Source of the DNA: Azorinus chamasolen
Taxonomy: Eukaryota; Mollusca; Bivalvia; Cardiida; Solecurtidae
DNA length: 64,000 nucleotides
Assembly: GCA_963576725.1 (NCBI GenBank)
Contig: OY755241.1
Span: 53,760,455 to 53,824,454, forward strand
Direction: 5' to 3'
Below, piece by piece: positions 15,401 through 21,849 of this stretch. Under the pieces are notes generated by a model, which saw only the letters and a list, made by a program, of their open reading frames with translations, ran no database searches and had not been told where the DNA came from. Position 1 is the first letter of the stretch. Each line of letters starts with the position of its first letter. A program made the translations under genes and the position numbers.

Positions 15401-18400
15401 AATGGCAAATGTACATAGTATGTATAGATATTGCTATAAACTTTAAGAGTCAGATCTATGAGAATATTCTACAGGGGTCATCTGATCTGGGTCTACTTTG
15501 CTTGCAAAGGTGTGAAAAAATGTTTGTATGAAGGAAATGTTTTAAGTATTCAGGCAGATAAGCATTAGGCAAATACTGCAGACCTAGATCAAATGGTTCT
15601 TGTAAGAGCAGTGTCCATACTGTTTGCTTACTATGTCTGTCTTAACTGGTGTCAAAATGGTGTCAACTTGACTTATTCGGTTCAATGGCAAATAGAGATT
15701 GGGTGTCAGAAAACTTAGGGTAAAGTCATTGCAACTTATAGTTCGAGGGCTTGGTGCAAAACTATTGTAACTCCTTCACAAAGTGAAGGAGTTATAATAG
15801 TTTTGCACCAAGCCCTCGACTTGCATGAAACTATGTCTTTAAGTATACCCTTAACCCTTACCATGTTGGATATTCATATAAGAAATAATGACATCATGGA
15901 ATATGTACACCGTATTGAGGAGCTTTCTGCATGACGTTCACCCTGCATTAAGCTGCCACCAGTGTCCTAGACCGATATTTAAACCAAACTTAATGTCCGG
16001 TGTAGAGAAATTTTACTGTACTATAACCATATTTATAACATAATTCGTGGCTTCAGCGTGACGTAACACTATCATTTATTTTTTGATAATCACGGGCATA
16101 TATTCACTAGTGAATTACATTCGAACGACCAAACTGTATTCATACGCGCTGTCAAAACAAACAAACTGACGGACGGTGACCTACCTGTCAACGATTGAGA
16201 CACGATAGATGGCAAAAGACTGTTGGTACTTGCGCCTTAATTTCGATAAAATAATACAAATTGTAATCGCTGTCAGTAATTATATACAAAATGTATGCCA
16301 AAAAAGACCTACCAGCTACTCTGACCCATACAATCCATTCTACATAGAAAATGCCTCCACAACTTTGCATTTTTTTCACCGCATGTACTTTTGTTTATGC
16401 AGATTTCTACTCATAAAAATATCTCGTCAATCAACAACTATAGTCATCTGAATCCAGCACAGCACAAACATATTTCAAATATGCTATATACTCAGCTGAT
16501 CGCGAAAATCTTCCTCCTGTTCCAACACATTTTATGCAGCAGTTCGTACTGAATCTTTTGTCCATTTCAAACATTTTCACTGAACTTGAATCGAGATTTT
16601 TTTCTCGGTGGAAATGTCCATGTCCATGTGTATACATACAACACTAATGAAGGGCTTAATATACCAAAAGGAAGGCGCATTTCGAATCCCATTGACAGTG
16701 AGTGTCGGACGTGTTGGCGACTGTATGTGGGTCTTCATGTAAATGGCGCGCTTTACATAGACACATGTTGTGTACAATGACGTCATAATGTGACGTGTTT
16801 GTAACTATGTATGTCAAAACTGTAACTCAAAATTTATTTTGACGTGTTTCTGTATGTTTTTGTATCATAAACTATCACAGTTAAATTGAATACCAGAGAG
16901 GTCTGAATTAGATCCTGGTTGATATGGCAGTGATTAAATTTTTTTTTGAAAATTTGGACCTACTTTGTCCCAGTTACCTAGCGAACCTAATAACACCTTT
17001 CATTCATCATTTCTATATGTAAGGAGAATTTATAACAATCCACGTTACTGCTGAATTATTGGCTGCAAATAACATTTGTGTGTGTTATGTTATAAATAGG
17101 ATCTTGCATTCGTGTTCATGATTATTGGATTTATTAAATGAGTCTTTTTAAAATGATAAAAAACGAGCTTTAGCGAGTTTTTTTTATCGTTTTAAAAAGA
17201 CTCATTTAATAAATCCAATAATCAAGAACACTCATGCAAGATCCTCTATCTACATCCATCTGAACTTATTTTTAGATCAAAGAAAACATGGGTAGGTGTT
17301 CTCCAGTGTGGAACCTATACGAATCTATCCTTGTGGTGGCCGTGTGCAAGTACACCATCGATGCATTTGTAAGTATCTAGTTCACAATTTATAAAATATT
17401 GCATTGTATTTAGGTGCCAATTACTCTTTTAGGTAAGGCCAATTTACTATTCTGTGCTTTACCCATGTCCTGCTTGACTAATGTGCCTTTTAACTTATAT
17501 CCGTGGTTTACTTATATCACTGTTTGACTTAAACTTTTGATTAACTTGTCCCTGATTGACTTATGCCCCAAGGTTGACGTATGTACCTTATTTGACTTAT
17601 GTCCCTGGTTTACTTATTCCGTGGTTGACTCATGTCACAAATTTGACTTATGCCTCTTGTTGACTCATGTCCCTTGTTGACTCATGTCACTGGTGAACTT
17701 ATGTCCCTGACTGGCTTATGTTCCTTGTTGACCCATGTCTCAGTTTGCCTTATGCCTGTCTCATGTCACCAGATGACTTATGTCCCTGGTTAACTTATGT
17801 CCCTGGTTGACTTATATCCCAAGTTTGCCCCTTGTTGACTCATGACCCTGGCTGACTTAGTCCCTGACTGACCTATGTTCCCGGTTGACTGATGTCTCTG
17901 GTAGACATTTCTGCTGCTCCATAACGTTTTGTTGTTTTTTATCTCAAAATCATAATTAAGCACAATAGTGATTACTTTATATGTAATAATTATCGTTGAA
18001 AATACACCTGAAGAATATAATAACAAGCATGTAAGGTGTACAGTATGACCTGTCTTAAGCAATGTGTATATATGTATGCATTTTACTTGTTTTTGTTTCA
18101 GAACGGCTTTTGGTTTTCAATCGGCTGGTGTATATTCTTCTTCGTGCCTAGCACGGTCTTTTCCGTAAAACTTGCCAAGCACTACCGTCGCATGGATAGC
18201 CTTGAACATGGGTAATTAATGCTTACTATATTTCCATATACAGTGAAACCTCTCTAAATCAGAATTTTAGTAGAGAAGAAGTTGGATACTTTTATGCAGG
18301 TGGCTGCATAATGCAGGGTGAAAGTCAAGCAGAAAGTCAAGCAGAAACTTTCTGTATGACTTTCACCCTGCATAGAGCTACAACCAGTCTCCAATACCAA

Positions 18401-19915
18401 TATTTATACCAAATTTAACGTCCGGATTAGAGAAGTTTAAAAACTTTTACTGTAGAATGTAGACGAATTAGTCAAAATATTCGGGCATCTAGTCTGCCCT
18501 ATCCACCAGTGTTTAAAACTGAATAAGTCAGTTTGGCACAATTTTGATATCTGGAACTTCAAGGGACCATACAAATTACATCGAGATAATAGAGGTTTGA
18601 GTCATCCGAGTTCTTATTTGGACACTATCTCAAGTTTACAGCTTCATGCAGGTCTAAAGTAATACTGAAAGCTCATGTAGGAGCTTTCAGCACTACTTTC
18701 CACCTGTGTTAAGTTGTTACATATATTTCTCGGTGCGTATTGATACGTTTTAGAACAATCCTGTATTGTACATTTTGGATGGAACACTTTTACTTCGAGT
18801 TATCCCTATGTTCAAGTTATGCGAGCTCGTGATATCGAAGTTCAACTGTAGTAGCACATTGTGAAGACCCTGATCACACTGCTCCACGGTGAACCATTTT
18901 GATCTGGGTCAGCACTGTTTACCTAAGTTCGTCTGAAATTAAACTGAAATGTTCAATAATTACTTCTTTATTTCTCCACCAATCCCTATGTTGTGACCAC
19001 TCTTTAGAATCGTCTCGAGGAGACGATTCTAAAGAGTGGTGGCAACATAGGGTTTGGTGGAGTCAGTACGAATGTAGCACGGTCTAGCACCTTTATATGT
19101 TGCTCTGCTTACACGAGGAGATATGACTTGCAATGACTAAAGCATACATGTTGATGAAGCATACATGTTGATTGATGAAGTCATTTGGTCGATGAATAAT
19201 GAAATACAGTAAAACCTCTCTATAACGGCCACTAAATTACATCAAGTATTTTGTGTAAAAGGCAGGTGGCTGGCTGCTTAAAGCAATGTGTAAGTAAAAC
19301 AGAACGCTCCTATAGGAGCGTTCTGTTTTACTTTCACTTTGCTTTAAGCCATTCCCTCATATTGACGACTTTTGACGACTCTGTAAAAGTCACCTTGTGA
19401 AACCATTGTGACAAATAGAGCATTTGCTCCTATAGGAGCTAATGCTCTATTTATCACAATGGTTTTAAACTACACAATTCTGAAAAAAAAATGTCTCTAA
19501 TTAATGCTCCTTTTCGGTAGATTAATTCAACGAGGTTGTATCTAAAATAGCCTATGCGATAATGGGTTAAGCAGTCATCTGCCCTAAATACTTACTAATT
19601 AACACAATTTAGTGGCCGTTATAGAGAGGTTTAACTGTAGTCAACCTTTCGTATTCTGAAATAGAATATTGTCCGATCAATCCCCCTGGGGGGTGCAATA
19701 AAAACTGCTATGTTTGAAAATAAAAATGGTAGTATGAACCTGTACTGTTTGAAAAAAATGGTAGCATGAAACTGAAATGTTTGGGAAAAAATGGTAGCAA
19801 GTAAACTGCAAAGTTTGAAAAATGGTAGCATAAAAACTGTAATGTTTTTATTTTTCTTCTTTACTACAGGAATAAGGTCGGACACATGGATGACGCCCCT
19901 ATGGCAGGATACTAA
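346..19915 (+). CDS. Prominin (CD133 family), 3' half, 13 exons
   Basis: Partial prominin, a pentaspan plasma-membrane glycoprotein of membrane protrusions and cilia that binds cholesterol. Coding exons are 346-498, 1022-1151, 3148-3209, 4690-4786, 6753-6890, 7526-7555, 9565-9597, 10267-10320, 11712-11780, 14288-14356, 17276-17368, 18102-18211 and 19870-19915; all junctions are GT-AG and phases agree, giving 360 complete codons plus a TAA stop. Visible marks are a membrane segment in exon 1, the family motif RGCVSTAGGNFLM, a second membrane segment in exon 2 followed by the conserved Cys of FVCQPL, loop cysteines in RDCRDDKS and MGRCSPV, an NST glycosylation sequon in exon 10, and a last membrane segment followed by KLAKHYRRMDS. 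These correspond to membrane segments 3-5 of the family. The 5' half (signal peptide, first two membrane segments) lies before the window. The large loop and the C-terminal tail look shorter than in vertebrate PROM1, so a missed phase-0 exon cannot be excluded. Which prominin paralogue it is cannot be decided here. Confidence 0.93.
615..833 (+). mobile_element. TTAA-A MITE
   Basis: Starts TTAATCCTTTC and ends GAAAGGGTTAC. Contains GCAAACAGA...GGCTCC, AAATATTCAGTAGGTATTG and the usual long 3' arm. The stem is broken near the apex. Confidence 0.7.
1022..1151 (+). CDS. Prominin exon b (membrane segment 4)
   Basis: Joins the GC of the previous exon to A to make Ala. It encodes the helix SVGFIFIFSSLLMLLTTICF and then LERFVCQPLSSDDLQLLK, the start of the second extracellular loop with its conserved Cys. 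The donor is gtagta, and the exon ends in phase 0. Confidence 0.92.
1325..1549 (+). mobile_element. TTAA-C MITE with perfect hairpin
   Basis: TTAACCCATACCC start and GAGGGAATGCCTTAA end. The hairpin at 1438-1492 pairs ATTGTGATAAATAGAGC with its complement over the apex GCTCCTATGGAGC. Lies in prominin intron 2. Confidence 0.85.
1800..2330. repeat. Retroelement-tail-like repeat and short tandem repeats
   Basis: 1807-1880 is the reverse complement of the sequence at 33198-33286 (AGCGCTTTTGAACGCAC...GCGCTATATAAATG plus TAA repeats), resembling a LINE/SINE 3' tail. It is followed by diverged direct repeats (ATGAAATCACTANCCGNAAGGA, then AAAGCCATGCTCAT). Confidence 0.55.
2372..2647 (+). mobile_element. 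TTAA-D-like MITE
   Basis: Termini TTAACCCTTCTCTT and AAGAGAAGGGTTAA. The hairpin at about 2545-2612 starts GTAAATAGTGCAGACCC and has an unpaired T/T at the usual stem position. Confidence 0.75.
2651..2878 (+). mobile_element. TTAA-A/B MITE
   Basis: TTAACCATTTCC start and GGGAAAGGGTTAA end. The hairpin is shortened to CAGACGGCCCATGTGGGG. Lies directly downstream of the preceding element. Confidence 0.75.
2945..3122. repeat. Minisatellite, unit about 18 bp
   Basis: Direct copies of GCTAATGGTCAGTTGATTT, about nine units, ending just before prominin exon c. Confidence 0.8.
3148..3209 (+). CDS. Prominin exon c
   Basis: 62 bp encoding IVDPFFPTQDTLRADLSDIM plus two bases. The acceptor is ttgttttcag and the donor is gtttga. 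The phase fits both neighbours. Loop residues match the family pattern of aromatic and acidic residues before the next Cys. Confidence 0.88.
3350..3558 (+). mobile_element. TA-a MITE
   Basis: CAGTAAAACCTCTCTATAAC start and an inverted copy at the end with a mutated terminus. A long stem (CAAGGTGAAAGTAAAACAGA) folds over the apex CGCTCCTATGGGAGCG. Confidence 0.85.
3561..3850. repeat. TTAA-A/B MITE fragments
   Basis: Partial hairpins with GCAAACAGAGCAGA at 3575 and 3638 and the arm CATGAATATTCATGGAGTAA near 3830. Rearranged, without clear ends. Confidence 0.55.
3992..4242 (+). mobile_element. TTAA-B MITE
   Basis: Decayed TTAA ends and the typical long arm (TTACTCC, AAATAATGACGTCATGAATA). Hairpin at 4134-4201 with apex GGTTCCTATCGGAGCC and a T/T mismatch in the stem. 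Confidence 0.82.
4346..4574 (+). mobile_element. TTAA-C MITE
   Basis: TTAACTCATTTCC start and GAGGGAAGAGCTTAA end. The stem CATTGTGATAATTAGAGC pairs over ACCTATGGAGC. Lies 115 bp upstream of exon d. Confidence 0.8.
4690..4786 (+). CDS. Prominin exon d
   Basis: 97 bp encoding RDCRDDKSAYTAFHLEPKVH and then a loop segment ending LDSEKQ. The Cys and the (A)YTAFHLE stretch align with the vertebrate Cys-Lys-Lys-Asn...GTLHL region. The acceptor is tttatttcag and the donor is gtgtga. Confidence 0.9.
5487..5624. repeat. 25-bp minisatellite carrying five CACGTG sites
   Basis: Units of TTATGACAATCACGTGCACC. CACGTG occurs at 5505, 5522, 5547, 5572 and 5597, in prominin intron 4. Confidence 0.82.
5646..5875 (+). 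mobile_element. TTAA-C MITE
   Basis: TTAACCCGTTACACC start and GGAAAGGGTTAA end. Stem AATAAATAGAGC with apex GCTCCTATGGAGC. The right arm has GGCGTAGAAAGGCG. Confidence 0.85.
6099..6620. repeat. Minisatellite, unit about 45 bp
   Basis: About eleven copies of ATCAGTGTAGAAAGGGAGAA followed by GTACTGGTTCAAATCTGAAT, with length variants. Ends about 130 bp before exon e. Confidence 0.88.
6753..6890 (+). CDS. Prominin exon e
   Basis: 138 bp, phase 0 to 0, encoding an extracellular-loop segment that begins KIHTAFQSVLGGAG and ends FGNMKAV. The acceptor is ttctgttttgcag and the donor is gtaagt. Confidence 0.88.
6961..7180 (+). mobile_element. TTAA-B MITE (decayed)
   Basis: AAATCATGACATCATGAATA arm, GGCAGAAACTAGAATCATA, then a hairpin from ACAAACAGAGTAT with apex GGCTCCTACTCGAGCC. 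Confidence 0.7.
7185..7394 (+). mobile_element. TTAA-C MITE (hairpin apex lost)
   Basis: TTAACCAATGCCCTCATAGG start and GAGGAAATAGGTTAA end. The left stem and apex are deleted (ATTGTGATTAATGAAGCAAATGC). Confidence 0.75.
7526..7555 (+). CDS. Prominin micro-exon f (30 bp)
   Basis: Encodes IQQTQGTVPP between a strong acceptor (ttattttctttcag) and the donor gtaagc. It is phase 0 at both ends, so it could be skipped without a frameshift. Confidence 0.8.
7828..8031 (+). mobile_element. TA-a MITE
   Basis: CAGTAAAACCTC start and GAGGTTTTACTG end. Hairpin around CGCTCCTATAGGAGCG at about 7922-7937, stem AAAGTGAAAGTAAAACAGAA. Confidence 0.87.
8063..8584 (+). mobile_element. TTAA-B MITE interrupted by about 260 bp
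   Basis: Left arm 8063-8224 (CTTTACTCCATGAATATGCA) and right part 8490-8584 ending CAGGGTTAA. The sequence between is unrelated and unidentified. Confidence 0.65.
8581..8807 (+). mobile_element. TTAA-C MITE abutting the previous one
   Basis: Shares the TTAA at 8581 with its neighbour. Perfect stem CCATTGTGATAAAAAGAGC over GCTCCTATGGAGC. Confidence 0.83.
9119..9348 (+). mobile_element. TTAA-B MITE (decayed)
   Basis: CTTTACTCCGTGAAATTTTA start, AACAGAGCGAACCATGGTCA hairpin remnant, GTAAAGATTTAA end. Confidence 0.65.
9345..9560 (+). mobile_element. TTAA-A/B MITE beside prominin exon g
   Basis: TTAACCTTTTATTT start. Hairpin 9380-9450 with apex CTCCTAAAGGAG and an A/A mismatch. The right end runs into the polypyrimidine tract of the 33-bp exon. 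Confidence 0.7.
9565..9597 (+). CDS. Prominin micro-exon g (33 bp)
   Basis: Encodes FPQAAAYRLAL between the acceptor gttttttcag and the donor gtaaga. It is phase 0 at both ends. Confidence 0.8.
9736..9944 (+). mobile_element. Chimeric MITE: TTAA-C left half joined to TA-class right half
   Basis: 9736-9871 is the left half of a TTAA-C element (TTAACCCATTCCCTC ... AGAGCATTTGCTCC). At the apex CTCCTAAGGAG (9861-9871) the sequence changes to GCTTTCTGCATTACTTTTGC, the right half of a TA-b/e element, and continues through CAATAACCACCTG to TAGCCGCTTAA. Confidence 0.85.
9945..10193 (-). mobile_element. TTAA-A MITE nested in the TA-element remnant
   Basis: TTAACCCTTTCCCTGTTC ... GGGAAAAGGGTTAA. Hairpin 10087-10155 with apex GGCTCCTTTAGGAGCC and a T/T mismatch. 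It sits in the TTAA of a TA-e terminus (GCCGC-TTAA-GGCAGGTTC), so TTAA is duplicated. Confidence 0.88.
10267..10320 (+). CDS. Prominin exon h (54 bp)
   Basis: Encodes QNMMTAIQTLETEQTSSA, probably helical loop sequence. The acceptor is tttccattttcag and the donor is gtaatt. Phase 0 to 0. Confidence 0.84.
10500..10640. repeat. Simple repeat (CACTCACTGACT)n
   Basis: Imperfect 4-bp-based repeats of ACTC and ACTG. Confidence 0.85.
11085..11281 (+). mobile_element. TA-b MITE
   Basis: TAGAACCCCTCTAATGCGAC start and GTCGCATTAGCG...TTTACTG end. The stem GCAGGACAAAAGTAATGCAG folds over AGCTCCTCTAGGAGCT. Confidence 0.87.
11712..11780 (+). CDS. Prominin exon i
   Basis: 69 bp encoding a helical loop segment from TTTADFQNGL to ISAQMAS. 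The acceptor is gttctttgcag and the donor is gtaagt. Phase 0 to 0. Confidence 0.86.
11790..12880. other. Intronic, mostly unique A+T-rich sequence
   Basis: No exon, RNA gene or clear repeat seen. An open frame of 129 codons at 11959-12348 is A+T-rich low-complexity sequence without recognisable domains. Confidence 0.5.
12900..13350 (+). mobile_element. TA-d element remnant hosting a TTAA-D insertion
   Basis: The ends resemble TA-d (CCTCGATATCTCAAACTC and GATATTGAGGTTCCACTG). The left arm reaches CTGAAAGTTCCTAC at the apex, then jumps to CTGCATTAA of the right arm. Confidence 0.65.
13053..13266 (+). mobile_element. TTAA-D MITE
   Basis: TTAACCCTTTCGCTGCC start and GGCAGCAAAAGGGTTAA end. The hairpin of GCAAACAGTTTGGATCC and its complement encloses GACGCCGAGTAACTCGGCGTC. 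An A/A mismatch lies next to GATCC. Inserted in the TTAA of the TA-d stem. Confidence 0.87.
13445..13720. repeat. TTAA-A MITE fragments
   Basis: Pieces such as ATTTGATAGTTCTGTTTCTT and CATGAATATTCAGTAGGTA, with a second right end GCAAATGCGTGAAAAGACG. Rearranged. Confidence 0.6.
13795..13875. repeat. Tandem repeat, 26-27 bp, three copies
   Basis: CTTGATTGAATCGGCGGTAG repeated at about 13794, 13820 and 13847. Confidence 0.85.
13978..14188 (+). mobile_element. TTAA-C MITE, apex lost
   Basis: TTAACCCATTACCCCATAG start and ATATGAGGCAATTAGTTTAG end. The apex is reduced to GCTATGGGGC. Confidence 0.78.
14288..14356 (+). CDS. Prominin exon j
   Basis: 69 bp encoding LLATFQTKITDIIDQYVNST plus KQH. 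It has an NST N-glycosylation sequon at about the place of the NNT sequon in vertebrate PROM1. The acceptor is tgtattcag and the donor is gtaggt. Confidence 0.87.
14371..14592 (+). mobile_element. TTAA-B MITE (decayed) after prominin exon j
   Basis: Typical arm with GGCCATGGCAGAACCTGTAG, then hairpin 14512-14580 with apex GGTTCCTACGGG and T/T mismatch. Confidence 0.7.
14601..14815 (+). mobile_element. TA-c MITE with expanded terminus
   Basis: The left terminal repeat holds four tandem copies of ACCTCTCTAA (14605-14646). The hairpin stem GTGCAGAAAGC has apex TTCTATAGGAG. Confidence 0.8.
15099..15345 (+). mobile_element. TTAA-B MITE
   Basis: Arm GAATATTCATGTAGGAAATA, GGCCATAGCAGAAACTATAG, hairpin from GGCAAAGAGAGTAGA with apex GGTCCTACAGGAGCC. 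Right end GGAGTAAAGAGTTAA. Confidence 0.8.
15342..15545 (+). mobile_element. TTAA-B MITE abutting the previous one
   Basis: Shares TTAA at 15342. The hairpin is mostly deleted, and GGAAATGTTTTAAG ends the element. Confidence 0.65.
15741..15820. repeat. Perfect-type palindrome, 80 bp
   Basis: GTTCGAGGGCTTGGTGCAAA...TTTGCACCAAGCCCTCGAC with apex CTTCACAAAGTGAAG. The arms differ at about two positions. No other copy seen. Confidence 0.85.
15850..16018 (+). mobile_element. TTAA-B left piece followed by a TA-c right half
   Basis: TTAACCCTTACC...GACATCATGGAATATG up to about 15915, then GAGGAGCTTTCTGCATGACG: a TA-c element that begins at its apex and runs to TTTTACTGTA. Its left half is absent. 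Confidence 0.72.
16031..17250 (-). mobile_element. 1.22-kb element, copy 1 of 3
   Basis: Reverse-orientation copy of the units at 52433 and 58045. A 148-bp palindrome at 17098-17245 (AGGATCTTGCAT...ATGCAAGATCCT, apex GAGCTTTAGCGAG) adjoins a core flanked by inverted TTTATAACATAA. It lies in prominin intron 10 and ends about 25 bp before exon k. Confidence 0.88.
17276..17368 (+). CDS. Prominin exon k
   Basis: 93 bp from IKENMGRCSPVWN to VVAVCKYTIDAF. The two cysteines match the last loop cysteines of the family just before membrane segment 5. The acceptor lies only about 25 bp beyond the end of a 1.22-kb mobile element. Confidence 0.92.
17470..17905. repeat. Minisatellite, unit 17-18 bp
   Basis: About 24 diverged copies of GTTGACTTATGTCCCTG in prominin intron 11. 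Confidence 0.88.
18102..18211 (+). CDS. Prominin exon l (membrane segment 5)
   Basis: Encodes the last membrane helix (WFSIGWCIFFFVPSTVFSV) and then KLAKHYRRMDS, a nearly invariant juxtamembrane motif of prominins. It ends with two bases of a Gly codon before gtaatt. Confidence 0.95.
18241..18452 (+). mobile_element. TA-c MITE with duplicated stem segment
   Basis: CAGTGAAACCTCTCTAAATC start and TTTTACTG end. The stem has a doubled AAGTCAAGCAG, and the apex is lost. Confidence 0.82.
18538..18848 (+). mobile_element. TA-d MITE
   Basis: Left end decayed (GATATCTGGAACTTCAAGGG). The right end GATATCGAAGTTCAACTGTA is intact. Hairpin AATACTGAAAGCTCATGTAGGA and its complement. Confidence 0.8.
18975..19062. 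repeat. 88-bp palindrome
   Basis: CTCCACCAATCCCTATGTTG...CAACATAGGGTTTGGTGGAG with apex CGTCTCGAGGAGACG. A half copy starting at this apex is at 51154-51199. Confidence 0.85.
19207..19637 (+). mobile_element. TA-a MITE split by a nested MITE
   Basis: CAGTAAAACCTCTCTATAAC to TAGAGAGGTTTAACTG with TA on both sides. Apex CGCTCCTATAGGAGCG near 19305. The right stem is interrupted at its TTAA. Confidence 0.9.
19344..19570 (-). mobile_element. TTAA-C MITE nested in TA-a
   Basis: TTAAGCCATTCCCTCAT to GATAATGGGTTAA. Stem AAACCATTGTGACAAATAGAGC with apex GCTCCTATAGGAGC. Inserted in the TTAA of the host stem (TTTGCTTTAAGCAG), giving a TTAA duplication. Confidence 0.9.
19685..19855. repeat. Minisatellite, unit about 35 bp
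   Basis: Four to five copies of AAAATGGTAGCATGAAACTG plus AAATGTTTG, ending just before the last prominin exon. Confidence 0.85.
19870..19915 (+). CDS. Prominin terminal exon m and stop
   Basis: The acceptor is tctttactacag. It encodes GNKVGHMDDAPMAGY and then TAA at 19913-19915. Four bases after the stop is aaaagtgagt, a donor-like sequence, so the 3' UTR may be spliced further. AATAAA hexamers occur at 20465 and 20509 but lie in or beside a MITE, so the polyadenylation site is uncertain. Confidence 0.82.
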
Positions 19916-19946
19916 AAGTGAGTCGGCCAAAGACATTACAGCTGTC

Positions 19947-20115
19947 AAAGAAATCTGTCTGAGAGTGAGATATATATTCAGAACTTTGGAGCGTTTTGTT
20001 TTATATGTTGGTGTTTATGTAATGTTAGTGGTATGAAAGAAATCTGTCTGATATATATTCAGAGCTTTGGAGCGTTTTGTTATATATGTTAGTGCTTATG
20101 TACTGTTAGTGGTAT
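19947..20115. repeat. Tandem duplication in the prominin 3' UTR
   Basis: AAAGAAATCTGTCTGA ... GTTAGTGGTATG occurs twice, 86 and 80 bp. Confidence 0.85.
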
Positions 20116-20262
20116 GCCATTTCATGTGTAATTGCTAGAACATAAAGTTGGGTGCAGAACATTTAGCCTCTAGCAGAATTGTTATGCTCCTTCCGGAGAT
20201 TGTCCTTGCCATTTATTACCATATACATTTTGTGTATTGCATGAACGCTTCCTTCTTATTAA

Positions 20263-20492
20263 TTAACCATTTCCCTCATGTAAACCCTTTTCAAGCATTT
20301 CAAACAGAGTAGACCCAGGAACCGTCTGATCACGGTCTGCACGTTTTGCTAGTGGAATTTAAAATATCTGTTTCTTTACTTTCTAAAATGGCTACAATGT
20401 TCCACTTTCCATATTTCATTATAACTTTTTTGTTCATGAATATTCAGTAGGTATTGCAATTTGAAATAAATATACAACAGGGAAAGGGTTAA
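20263..20492 (+). mobile_element. TTAA-A MITE, stem deleted
   Basis: TTAACCATTTCCCTCAT start and GGGAAAGGGTTAA end. The hairpin is collapsed to CCCAGGAACCGTCTGATC. Confidence 0.85.
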
Positions 20493-20532
20493 TGCCTTTT
20501 AATGCCTCAATAAACAGACTTCAACCAGATCA

Positions 20533-20710
20533 GGGTCCATGCTTATAAAACGTTTAGTTGAGTCTGAGTTCGTTCTCAAGTCTTTGATTGGTCAGATTTG
20601 AGCCTTTGGCTCAAATCTGACCAATCAAAGGCTTGAGAACTCAAATCTAACCAACCAAAACCTTGAGAACGAAACTCAGACTCAGCTAAAAGCTTTATAA
20701 GCATTGACCC
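20533..20710. mobile_element. GGGTCCAT hairpin element, copy 1
   Basis: GGGTCCATGCTTATAAAA start and the complementary end GCTTTATAAGCATTGACCC. Stem CAGATTTGAGCC pairs at the apex TTTGGCTC. The right arm has an extra duplicated segment. Confidence 0.85.
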
Positions 20711-20774
20711 AGATAGACATGGAGCAGCTGTCTGATCAGAGTCTGCTCAGTTTGCTTATGAAATTACAAAGATC

Positions 20775-21028
20775 TGGGCCCATATTCATAAAGCTTCTTA
20801 GGAATATTTTAACCTTATGTCGACTTAAGGAGGATATTTCTGTCCAGATTTATAGCAAAATTATTGAGTAAATTTCTATTTAATGAATTCTAGAATATTT
20901 GGTTAAGTATATAGTTTATATTTCTCTTAAATATCTTTACTTGTATTGATTTTATAAGATTGAGGAATGTTCAAGAAACTAAGGAATTTTATTAAGTTTC
21001 TCCTTAGGAGCTTTATGAATATGTCCCC
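20775..21028. mobile_element. GGGCCCATATTCATAAAGC-ended MITE
   Basis: Inverted ends GGGCCCATATTCATAAAGCT and AGCTTTATGAATATGTCCCC; A+T-rich inside. The ends resemble those of the hairpin element at 20533. Confidence 0.8.
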
Positions 21029-21224
21029 TGGCAGATGCTACAATGTTTGTCTAAGCTCAAAGAGGAGTTTCTCATATAGGTTTGCACTGTATGCCGTGGT
21101 AATTCAGTGACTGCATTTTGATCCACCTTTAAGAATAATTTAGCTAATTAATATATGCATAACGGATGAATTAGCATTTGAATTTTCAGTAAGATAAGGT
21201 TTAAAATTTGAAAATAACCTTTTT

Positions 21225-21340
21225 CTCTATAAATACACCTTTCTATGCCTTCGTAGACAGAGTAGACCAGATCAGATGGATCCTATAGACGTCTGATCAG
21301 GGTCTGCTGTTTGCTTATAGAATGATAAACTGTGATTTTC
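21225..21340 (+). mobile_element. TTAA-A MITE fragment
   Basis: ACACCTTTCTATGCCTTCG, GTAGACAGAGTAGACC hairpin with apex GGATCCTATAGACG. Confidence 0.6.
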
Positions 21341-21574
21341 CAGTTGATATAGAATTGGTGTTGGAAGAGTTATGTAGCTACTTGCACAACTTTTTTGTTA
21401 CATTATGTTTTATGTAAAACTCACGATAAACCTTCGAAGTATTCTCCTTTAAATTCTACACACCTTTGTAATCTTTTAATCCAAGATTTTTAAACAGTTT
21501 TGGTAGTATGAAATAAGTATACTGTTCATGTATTGAAAAACTGGTGACCCAACACACCTCTGGAAATGTACAGG

Positions 21575-21652
21575 AAACCCCCTCTAAACCGGAATTCTAG
21601 CAGAGAAGCATTTAGATACTTTTAGGCAGGTGGCTGCTCAATACAGGGTGAA
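21575..21652 (+). mobile_element. TA-c left-arm fragment
   Basis: CCCCCTCTAAACCGGAATTC to GGCTGCTCAATACAGGGTGA, then unrelated sequence. Confidence 0.7.
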
Positions 21653-21849
21653 ATATTCTGAACGCAACATGGTGCATTTTATTGTTAAGAAGCATAATAC
21701 ATAGTGTAGAAAATTGAATTACATGTACGTAGTTAATTGTTTAGCTTTCCAAACAAGGGTGCTTATCTATGTTTTGTGTGTCCATTGTTAACAAATGGTA
21801 TGTTGGAAACTGTACTTCTGACGATAGCCAGTCAGCGTATTGCCAGTAT

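Noticed and set aside
16577..16786. Small open frame recurring at 52900 and 58512
   Set aside because: Its recurrence is explained by three copies of the same mobile element; there is no recognisable domain. Kept only as a question for codon-substitution testing.
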